Assembly (NCBI GenBank): GCA_947247005.1
Contig: OX365949.1
Span: 5,342,001-5,406,000, forward strand
DNA length: 64,000 nucleotides
Reading direction: 5' to 3'
Source: Spisula solida
Taxonomy: Eukaryota > Mollusca > Bivalvia > Venerida > Mactridae
Shown piece after piece: positions 1-12,000 of this stretch. The position numbers and the translations under genes are program-made. How positions within the stretch are numbered: the first letter of the stretch is position 1; every line of letters starts with the position of its first letter. Under the pieces are notes generated by a model. The model was not told the origin of the DNA, did not search any database, and saw only the letters and a list, made by a program, of their open reading frames with translations.

Positions 1-92
1 TAGAAAATACTTTTGTTTTGTTAGAAAATACTTTTGTTTTTCTTAAAAAATACTTTTGTGTTCTTAGAAAATACTTTTGTTTTCTTAGAAAA
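1..92. repeat. About 22-bp tandem repeat at the left edge
   Basis: Four copies of cttagaaaatacttttgttt, the last ending six bases from the donor of VWC23 exon A. It may continue beyond the window. Confidence 0.8.
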
Positions 93-3000
93 CTCACCGT
101 TTGGTACAACTGTATTGTCCAGTCATATCATCCACACAGATACAATGATAATCACAACCATCATCAAATGTTTGTCCCTTACTGTATGCCTTACCATTGT
201 AGAAACAGCCTGTAATACATACATATACAGTTGTTGATAATTTCATGTAAAACTACTTCATAAAAATAAATGCTGAATTATGTGGTCACTTGTAAACTAC
301 CGAACAGAAACAGCAGAGCTCAAAATATACAAAAAAGAACAGTGTACAAATTGAACATACATATTATTAATTATGCCAGATTTTGAAATATTATTCACGG
401 GCATTAATCACACTAGTCACATGCAATTTATTTGAACAAAAAGCTACAATCTAAAATCTAAATGAACTCAGAACCATTTTAGTGCCACTAAGTTGATGTT
501 GATCAATACACTGTAATAAGCTTAAGATTAACTTTGCAGTTAAGTCAAAGGCTTTATAATCATGCTTGCTTACCGGTCTTTGGTAATGGAGCCATTGTGG
601 ACACGCCTGGCATTGGGTTTGGAACGGATGGCTGTGTTGGTATGGGTGCAATACCATTGATCTTTGGTGGAGCTGGTGTGTTAGGGTTTGGTTGGAGGTA
701 GCCTGGGGTTGGTGTGGGTCCTGGTGGTGTGGTACAGGAAGCGACCTTACAACATGTTGGATCCTTGGGATCGGGTACCAGTGTACAGCTAGATGGGATA
801 CTGTCATACTTGGCACATCTATAAAACATGTAATATCATTGAAACAGTTACAATCATTGACAAATTTAATGCCTCAACAATGTAGAAACATCAAACATTA
901 AAATTGAGAGAATTTCAAAAATGTTCTCAAACAGGTTGATACAATATCAGTTCACTACATAACAACAAAAACATCAATATTGGAAGGTTTAGCATTTCAT
1001 GGATTTTATTAAAAACAATTTTAATGGATCATTTATTCATGTTATTCATATTTCTAAAAAGTAAATTTAGGGATTTTTTTGTGATTGATCCACTAAAATG
1101 CATCCACAATGAATAAAATAGAATCATATTTCCTTTGTTTATGCTAATTTATTTAAGGTCGATTGTGAAACAGGTTTTTCTAACTTATATTTGTCATTCT
1201 CGCCACCTCATTCCTGATGTTATTCATCGCCACGAGGGAATGACAGAAGAGAAGCCAGTTTCCCTTTTATGCTGAGCGTCAAGCAAGGGAATTTCTGGTA
1301 CTATTTTTATTTCGTTTTTTTTTTGTGAAGACCAACCTTTCTTGACATCTGTAATATCCAGTAGAAGCATCTTCACATCTGCAGATAGCGTTACAATCAT
1401 CATACCATACTTGATCTTGTTTGTACATCTGGTTCTTGTATACACACATGTCTGTAAAATACAATATAGTAAAGTACAAAGAATTTGATATGACTCTCGA
1501 CCTTCTATTAGCATAATTTAACAGCTGATATATATTGTCTATATTTATAACCCCGGTTGTGTGTTTTCATAAGCGGAAAGTATCACGAAGACACTCGAGG
1601 TGTAATACCAACCGATATCTAAACGGACCGATATTACACGATTTGCTCGCAGGAATTTATATATTCAGCGTAAGAACTTTGTAATATATTCATGCATAAA
1701 GGTCAGGATCACGTCAAATTCTCAGAGCTAAGAATAAGTGCATATTTTCGAGGGTCAAAAGTTAGCGAATTATGCATTTCTGACATTTAGCATTTTTTTC
1801 TTCCTTTGTAGCATAATCTTTGTAGGCCGATATTTAAGCTTGTAGAAAATTTAACAAATTTTGTAATTTTATGAAACTCTAGGTACGATACTTACTTCTT
1901 GGCTGTGGTGCAGCTGTTGGGTTGACACCAGGTGCTGGAGTTGGGTTGACACCAGGGGCTAGAGTTGGGTTGACACCGGGTCCTGGAGTTGGGTTGACAC
2001 CAGGGGCTGGAGTTGGGTTGACACCAGGGGCTAGAGTTGGGTTGACACCGGGCCCTGGAGTTGGGTTGACACCAGGGGCTGGAGTTGGGTTGACACCAGG
2101 GGCTGGAGTTGGGTTGACACCAGGGGCTGGAGTTGGTGCGGTAAACTGACAGAATGGTTTTTGGCAACATCTATCATTAGGATCAGCAGTCATTCTACAT
2201 TGGGCTGGTAGGTTTGGATAACGTGCACATCTGTAATCAACCAGAAACAATCACATTATAGTGCAACATAAATAGGTATACAACATATGCATGTAGGTTA
2301 AACCCTTGATATACTATCATCAAGCAACAAGACTTAGTCAACACTCAAAACTAACAGTCCATTTAACTTTGTCAGACAAAATCCTACTCAACCAGTAACC
2401 AGATCAAACCCAGTCCAGACAAATACAAGACATGCAGATGTTCATTTGCTTGTTAATCTTCGTTTTGGGGGTCATGGCATAATTTTGTAAGTATAGATTA
2501 TTACACAGGGACGGCCGGCATTAAGTCAATATCCGGTATACTAGGTTAGGTATTGGCTCGAGGGCTTCAGCCTGTGTGCCAATACCTAACATAGTATGTC
2601 AATATTTACTTAATGCACAACGGCCTTGTTTTATAACCTTTTTATCGCAAATGTTCAACTCCACTGATTTTTCTAAACACTAAATAACAAAACAAGCTAA
2701 AATCTAACTTTTCCATTGCTTTTTTAAACTGCAAAACAGTCAGAATCTGAATCAATTTTTATTCCAGCGCTCTAATGGTGTCACATGTTTGTGTATGTTA
2801 CCTACACGTGTTGCTTCGGAAATAACTGGATATAGTTTTGGCATACCGGAAGAGGGCCAGATATAGATATTTGGCACACTAGACACACATATCAGTTACA
2901 ATACAGCACAATTTTGTTACTATATTAAGTAAACCATGCACTAAGGCACTTTATCATTCTGTATCCACAATAATTTTATAATTATCCCAAGACAAATAGA

Positions 3001-6000
3001 GTCAAAATGTGGAAAATTTTAAAATTAAATGATCAATTCAGGAATCAAATGAAACAGTATTTATTGTAATGTGAGATATCTTGTACAAAAAGAAGAGAGA
3101 CAAGAAGTATTTGCTACCTTTCAGTACATCTGTACTGTCCAGACATGCCATCAACACACTGACATACGTATGTACAACCATCGTCCCATTTATCTCCTGT
3201 CTTGTAAGTCTTACCCTGGTACAAGCACTGGTCTGTAAACACAACAAGAAACTGGTGTTCAAACACGTGACCTTACTCTACTGTTACTTCGTGTCAGCAA
3301 AAACAAAACCACACAGGCCACAACATAGCACGCTGATGAACATTCCTACATAGTATTTCTTGACTATAACCATGACAATTATTATTATGCTGCAATCCGA
3401 TAACCTTTTTTTACGCTGGATGATCAGAATTGGTGTTATAAAAAGTTCTTGAAATGCTAATCCCTTTCAAAAGTAGAGAAAACTGTTTCATACAGACAAA
3501 GGTGTCATTTGAACCACGGAACAGCAAAATATGGCCTTTTTATAGACAGGTGGTCTCTTTTAACACATTGAATATAATTGAAAGTGTTCTGATGAGAGAC
3601 AAAATTGGTGGTCTTTACAGACAGGTTTGTAATAGTGGTCTTTGTTCACAGGTGTTCATTAACACAGGGTGGACACAGGCTTATGTAAAAGTGTGTAGAA
3701 GATTTACCTCTCTTTCCAGTGATTGGGTTGGTAGGATCTGGTTGAGTATGACCTGTGATAGTTCCTGGTACACCAGTGACAATGGTCTGGCTAGGGTTAG
3801 GATTGGTGGGTTGACATTCTGGTACCTGGCAACATGAATCACGTGGATCAGTCACCATTGTACATCCTGGCTGAAGTGGTGGGTAGGTTGGACATCTGAA
3901 GAATTCAACACCAGTTTGTGATAAAAGGGTATCATTATTACATCTTAAGTGCCACCCAGCAAACAGATGTGGTTAATAAGATTCTACTTTCTGAGTACAT
4001 TTTCTATTCCAAATTCCTGGTAACTATCATAAGATAGCTGATGCATCACTAACTGTCTACATCAGAACGGACATGTACCAGGACACACACCCTCAATCTC
4101 ATAGTCCACTCACCCATCAGAGATTGTTCATCAAAAAACACTTGCTATTTGTAAGTTCCAACTTTGCTGTGTTATTGGATGTTTTACATCAATGTTTTCT
4201 TGTACAAATATAGAATGAAATAATTCATACAAGCTACTAACCTGTCATCACAGACAACACTGTTCAACATAACATCTTCACATCTGCACACCTTGCTACA
4301 TCCATCTCTGAATACTTGTCCTGATCTCAATGGTACACCATTATATACACAGAAATCTACAATATACCAAACATGGCATGAATACCTGTCCTGATCTCAA
4401 TGGTACACCATTATATACACAGAAATCTACAATATACCAAACAAGGCATGAATACCTGTCCTGATCTCAATGGTACGCCATTATATACACAGAAATCTAC
4501 AATATACCAAACATGGCATGAATACTTGTCCTGATCTCAATGGTACGCCATTATAAAGAAATCTACAATATACCAAACATGTCCTTGTCTCAATGGTATA
4601 ACTCTAACGTGATAAATTGCTGTATAAAAACAAACACAAAATTGCCTATATTTTTGTTATGGATTAAAATCAAGGACCGTAACATTTGCCTATGAAAGCA
4701 TTTACACATTTGGCACTATACATAAAGATTGCATGCTCCTTAATATTCAGAAACGATACATATAGCAGATTTTGTGTTTGTTTTTGTATTGCAATTTATC
4801 GCGTTGAAGTTATACACCATTATATACACAGAAATCTATAATATACCAAACAAGGCATGTATTGTTTGAATTATTTGACTTGTCACAAGTCATCTGCTTG
4901 ACCGTTTGTAATGAGATCTGTCTATTTCACATAATTATGAGTAACTTTAAGCCATTTAAGTACACAAACTTTAAAAATGTATTGTATAAAACATGATTGG
5001 GTATTATACGGGTATAATGGTTGGACTTACTGGTTGATGGTGTTGGGTTGGGGTTTGGGTTTGGTGCTAGGGTGCTGACACCTGGTTGTGGAGCCAGTGT
5101 GAATTGTGGTGCTGGTGTGGAACAGTCTGGTTTCTGACAACATGGGTTCAATGGATCTCTCACCAGTCGACAGTTGAGTGGAAGACCTGGATATCTTGGG
5201 CACCTGAAATATTCATACATAACACATAAAGTATGACCAATTTCAAAATGACAATTATTTCAATACATTGTATTTAAAACTGGAATGGTTTTTGACACAA
5301 ACATGTATGTCTCCCTCTCAAAGGGCCATAACTCCAGCAGTAATCATCCAACCTAAGATTCCTGACATTATGCTCAACTAGGCTTGGTACTAACTATTCA
5401 TGTTAAGTTTCCTTAAATATCTGACCAGTGATTAAGGAGAACAATAGACATTATTCAATAAACTGTGCAGGCCATGTGTGGGGGGTATACGGGTCGTGTG
5501 CAGGCCGTGTGCAGGCCGTGTGTGGGCCCTGTGCGGGCGGTGTACGGGCCATGTGCGGGCGGTGTACGGGCCATTCAACTGATACTGAGAAGTCATACTT
5601 ACACATCAGTACATGTGTATTTTCCATTCATAGCATCATCACAGATACAGTCATACTGACATCCATCTCTCCACGATTGTCCTTGAGTATACACGCTAGC
5701 CTTATATACACACACAGCTGTCAACATAAAACATATTTTATATGGTAACCAAGTAACAAAAGAAAATTCTACAAATTTATTCAATTTTATAATAGCTGTC
5801 TCTAAAGCAACAAGTTCAGGTACTTTAAAATTACTGAATTTCAACAATATGCCTTGCCTACAACAGATTAAACAACAATGATTCAAATAATCTAAAGTAA
5901 TAACAAATTCTTATCAACAAATCTATCAAATTATGCAATTTTCAACAGACACTGGGTCACCCAGCCTTAGAACTACCCCTATATACAGAGTGACAAGTAA

Positions 6001-9000
6001 AAGATCTATTATAACAGAATGCAATTTTTAACAACTTGTATGTTGGAGTCTGAGATCAAGCTTGTGACCTGATGCCCAGAATCAAAACACCTGACAGGGA
6101 CCGGTATATCAGATACATAAAGAAGTTTAATGAAGATGTTGTATGACTAACCTGGGCCTGGTGTTGGAGCTAATGTTGTCTGTCCGTGTGGTAGTGGTGC
6201 TACAGTTTGACCTGGGAGAGGTGCTGGTGTTGGGTGGGGTACTGGTGTCACTTGACCTGGATCTGTGGCAATAATAGGTAAAAAATGTTTTAGAAAAGAC
6301 ACTTCTTCTCTTTTCTCATCCTCAACACTTCAGCTAGAATAAATCATCCCTCCCTGCTAAAGTTTTGAAGCCCTCTTACATTTTTTTAAATCAATAATCT
6401 GCTAAAAATAGTAAACATATTTTTAGACTAAATTAAACTTAATATTTTCATGTTTAGAAATAACATGTCTCAGTGAGACTACTGCGTGGGCAATATGAAA
6501 TAATACTTACATATAGTTGGAGCAAGTGTTGCTAAGGGTCTTGGTGTAGGTACAATACCACCACCAGTATGTGTTCCTGATAAAATACAACAATCAACTG
6601 TCATACATGCATGCTTAATTATACCTGAGACATTGTTAACATTATATAAAGTCCCAAGAAGCATTGTAACATCATCTTGTTCAAAATATTAGCATTATCA
6701 GAAGTACTTCCATATTTAAGTATGCCCTGTTATTCACGCACAGTTTACTGTCAAATTTCATAAGATTCAGTATCATGCCAGAAGTAGTTATATCTTGTAT
6801 CTTGATATCTTATCTTATTAACCAGTTACTGGTAATGTTTGATTTCGTAATAAAGGGCACCAACACAATATGGTATGTTTATGGGGATATAAGTATATAT
6901 ATATTTATAAGCATAAAACCAGCCTGCCAGCTGAAGTCAAGGGTTCCATATAAACCTCTTTGGCTGCCTTATATGATGCATACAAAGGGGGGACGGTGCT
7001 TGTCATACTTGTCCCTTCCAATAGAAAGCCCCCTCATCCATCTAACTGGGGTGCCCATAGTTAAAGTAACTTCTAAGACATGTAGATGAGTATACTCACC
7101 AATGATTGGTGCTGGTACAGTACTGTTTGGTGCACTACATTGTGGAATCTGGCAGCAAACTGGATCGTTAGGATCTGGTATGTATACACATGTTGATGGG
7201 ATGTTAGGATAGGTGGCACATCTGAAATATACAAATATATAGTAGTATAAACATATCAATAAAACATAGAGGGGTTTTAAAATGGAAACTTTTGTCCCCA
7301 CAAAGGACCATAACTTAGGCAATATTCATCCAACATAAAACGTCTCATTGAAATCTGACCAATGGTTAAGGAAAACAAGTGCGGAGAAACTAAGTGACTT
7401 CCATGAATCCATCCATCTAGACAAACACCCAGCACAAGCAATTTACTTTACTTTTCCTCTTCATCCCCAATGGGACATAAGGCTACAAGCAATATGTCAC
7501 TAATAATTATTGACTGTAAGTTTAGGATATCTGTAATCGAATTTTGATATTTAATACAATACTATCTAAGATGATTTTGGGATTTAGGTTTAACTTAGGA
7601 ATATAGTTAGAGACTTTGATCAATGATATCAATGAAGCACCTACCTCTGGTTACATGTATAATGACCAGTTCTACCATCATCGCACACACAGATCTGTCT
7701 ACAACCATCATACCATTGTTGTCCTTGTGTATAAGCCTTACCGCTCATAATGCATACATCTGTTCAAATCAAGTAGCAATCAATTACAGTGTTTGCCAAT
7801 TATGTCATACCATGAAAATAAAGACTTAATTTTATTATTTATTGGATTAATTTGTAAAACAAATAATAAAATATGTAACTAAACTTCCATTTTTACCAGG
7901 CAGAATATTTTTCAAGATCTGTCAGTAAGAACTATGATAAAGGAAAAGAAGATATCTTCGATCAGTTATACATTTGAAAGGTTCTTATAAAAGATATTTT
8001 GGCTGTAGTTAGTCAAAACTACAATAATAACAAAAGATGTTTGTAAAAAACATATGACCGACTGACCAACAGACCGACATGTGTAAAGATGGAGAGCATA
8101 AATATCTAAACCTCAGATGAGTCAAATACATGATTCGTCAAAAAATCTGGAAAACTCTCAAGTGTAATTTAACAATATTATACATTGTAAAATGGTTACC
8201 TTTAGGTACAGGCTGTGGAGCTTGTGTTGGGTTAGGTGATGGAGTCTGGTTTGGATGTGGTGGAGCGACGGTTCCTGGTTGTGGTGCTTGGGTTATGAAA
8301 CCTGGTTTCCCTGTGGTGAATGGATGGGGTGCTTGAGTCTGTCCAGGGATCAATGATGGGAACATTGGGTTAGGCGTTGGTGCTGGTGTCATGTTGGGAG
8401 CCGGGGTTGGTACCAACATTGGACAGTTGGGTTTCTTGCAGCATTGGTCATTAGGATCCTGTACCATAACACAGTATGTTGGAATACTTGGGTAACGAGC
8501 ACATCTGAAACATTAATTTCATTGACTGTTATAAAATGAGAAAATAGATCGACCAATGCATGCATGTATGTATGTGTGTATAAAAATATAAACTGCTTAC
8601 ACTCTCTTTAATTGTTTGTATAATGATTTTAATATCATATATACAGTCTAACCTGTGTTAAAGACCACCTGCAAACAAATACCACTATGCCAAAACCTGT
8701 CTTCAAAGACCACCATGGTTTTTGCTATTCTCTTGGGCAGTCTTTACAGATATGACTTATATAGCTCAGCTGGGTTGGTTGAGGACTTGAGGATCTTTGT
8801 TTAATTAATGGATTTAGTTGACTTCATTCTATCATATTGCCTAATGTCTTTAACATAAAGAGAAGTTGACATTTGCGTGTGAAAGTTCAAGTCATAACTG
8901 ATTACAGATTAGCCAGGAAAACTTTATAGATCAACTTATATAGTTGTGTATATTCTGAAAGTTTGGTGCAAAATGTCACATCATACTGGATGAAAAAAAC

Positions 9001-12000
9001 AAAGCATGACATTACCTTTCAATACACCTGTACTGGCCAGTCATATCGTTCAAGCATTCACAGTTGAAGTTGCATCCATCTTGCCATGTTTGTCCCTGAG
9101 TGTATTGAACACCCTTGTAGGCACAGTAACCTGTAGGAAGAAATTACAACAAAATTACACATTGCTTTTCTTTCCTTCAGCTCAATTTGTAAGAGTAATT
9201 AACAAATAAACCAGATTTTTCTCTCAAGAGCAGAATATCTAATAAATAATAGGTGCCATCTCATTGGCACTTTAATATCATGAGATTGTACTCAAGCCAC
9301 ATCTGAGAAAGGAGTGCCCTATTACCTGCTGGATTGTCAATCTAATAGACTAATGCTCCTTACAGCCAACTACCAAGCAAAACATTTTCGATAAACAAAC
9401 CTAAATTGCAAGATACTAAGTAAATTATCGGACATAAGTTTATTTGATAATTTTTATGCATTGGGGCAAGTTGTTTTTTGCTGTTTGCGTGCCTTCAACT
9501 AAGAAAGTCATAAGTGCTTGGTCATCTGTTTTTTTCCTGCCCGATTGGCCAATGACCAGCTCCTTCCAGGGAACTAGTGATTTTGCAGATATATATAATC
9601 ACAGCGTTTAAACCTAATCACTGTATCATTTCTTGCGTGTGTAAATAAATCAACTTGTATGATTTGTTGCGAGCAAATGCACCTGTAGCTTCTGGTCACT
9701 GTATGACTTATTGAGAAATTATACAATTCAACTTGTATGACTTGTTGCAAGCAAAAGCAGCTGTAACTTCCGGTTACTGTGTGACTTATTGGAAGACTAT
9801 AAAAATTCAATGTGTATGACTTCTTGCGATAACCGGAAGTTGACTCACTTATACACTGTGATAACTTACCTCTCTGTGTTGGTGGTCTGGTTGGGTCGGG
9901 GTGATTGATGATCTGTCCGGGTACAGCTGTAGGGATAGGAGATGGGGCAGGTGTAGCTACTGGGGCTTGTGTGGGGTTTGGATTAGGGGCTAAAGTCATT
10001 CCTGGTCCTGGTGTCAGGTTTGGATTAGGGGCCAATGTCACCTGTAAGAACATAAAGGAAATCATTTAATTACATGCACTCGATTTTAGGTACATAATTA
10101 ATATCATTACATTGATTTTCAAACTTTAACAACATATTTCAATACCAAAAAAAGTATTCTCAAAGTTCATGCCCTAACAGAATAACCGTCTGTAATTAAA
10201 TTTAAATTTATAAACTCATATAGGGAACATGGATCAAAATATTTGTCAGCCCAACAGCACCTGATTTAAATTATCATTCTATTAACCATAATTTGCATTC
10301 ATAAACATGTAGTTTGAGTACATACACTTGGTTGTGGTGTTGGCATGACTACACATTTTGGAATCTGGCAACATGAGTCTTGTGGATCTGTCACCATCAC
10401 ACAGCCAGCTTGTGCTGGGTAGTTGGCACATCTATCATATAATATACAATTTATTAATATTTCATTTACAATAATATTATATTAATCATATGATCATCAT
10501 GTCGGAGAAACTGGTTACAGTATTTTATGACTAATTATAAGAAGTCTGGATAGTTGGTAAATTAAGGCACATAGTCAAATGAATTCATTTCAAAACATTT
10601 GATAAGCAACATTCGACAATCATTAAGGTGGAGCAATCTCTGCTATGGTATAACATTAAGTTGGAGCAATCTCTGCTCTGGTATAACATTAAGGTGGAGC
10701 AATCTCTGCTATGGTATAACATTAAGGTGGAGCAATCTCTACTATGGTATAACATTAAGGTGGAGCAATCTCTACTCTGGTATAACATTAAGGTGGAGCA
10801 ATCTCTGCTCTGGTATAACAATAAGGTGGATCAATCTCTGCTCTGGTATAACATTAAGGTGGAGCAATCTCTGCTATGGTATAACATTAAGGTGGAGCAA
10901 TCTCTGCTCTGGTATAACATTAAGGTTGAGCAATCTCTGTTCTTATATTATATCAACTATTGTTACTGAAGGACCCATTGTTGACTTACCTGTCAAAGCA
11001 GTTATAGTAGTTAGTATCAGCATCGTCACATCTACATCTCTGTGAGCAACCATCATCCAAGATTTGACCTTGACCGAAGGTCACACCATTCATCACACAG
11101 ACAGCTGTCATACAGAAAACAGTATTATATCTCAGGCACATTGTAGCATACATTGTACGGTTTTTGACCGAAGGGGGCTATAGGTTTGCCCTCCGTCTGT
11201 CCGTCAGTCAGTCAGTCTGTCGGTCAAAAAATCTGGATCCTGACATAACTCAAACAGTTTTCAAGCTAGGTTTATGAAACTTGGTATGTGGATAGGGGGC
11301 AATACATGGATAATGCACGTCCAAAAATATTTTGATTCAGACAAAAATGTGATTGCTATGGCAACAGAAACATTGAAAATGGCATAAAACCGGTAGGGGA
11401 GTTATGTATTGCTTGCAATTCTTAATGACTTGTTTATTAAGGTTTAACAGGTTTCTCAACAATATTTCAGTTGTATATGACTGCTGAGTCACCTAACTAG
11501 TTTTCCTGGACTGTATCCTAACCAGTACTAACTTAACCTTCCACCAGGAACCAGCAACTTATCCACACATTGTTGCAATTTGACATTGATGTCAAACTTT
11601 CATGGAAGGGTAAGATCAAACTAAAGAGTACCAGTTACAAATCCAGTTGCACTTATGGGCAAATATTTCATGTATTTTGGTTTAAAGGCGATTTTATGTA
11701 TTTCAAATTTCAAGATAGAATTTAAGAAAGTTGATAACTGTAGGGGAAAATTCATGATTTAACAGTATACTCACATTTAGGTTTTGGTGCCAGTGTGGGG
11801 TTTGTTCCTGGTACTGGAGCAATCGTGGAGACTCCTGGCTGGGGCACCATGGTGACCTGTGGGTTAGGTGTCAGGAATGGGTTGGGGTTTGGTGTTGGTT
11901 GAGTCCAGTCACATGTTGGTACATAACAACAGTAGTCATTTGGATCTCTGGTGAGTTTACACTGTTGTGGGATGTTGGGATAATCACCACATCTGTAAGT

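Noticed and set aside
1922..2149. Plus-strand frame of Gly/Val/Leu repeats
   Set aside because: It is the antisense of the octapeptide repeat in the VWC21 exon, which has cysteine motifs and correct splice sites on the minus strand.
10585..11045. Long repetitive open frames on both strands
   Set aside because: They are made by a 33-base minisatellite in a VWC16 intron; the period is a multiple of three, so stops are avoided by chance.
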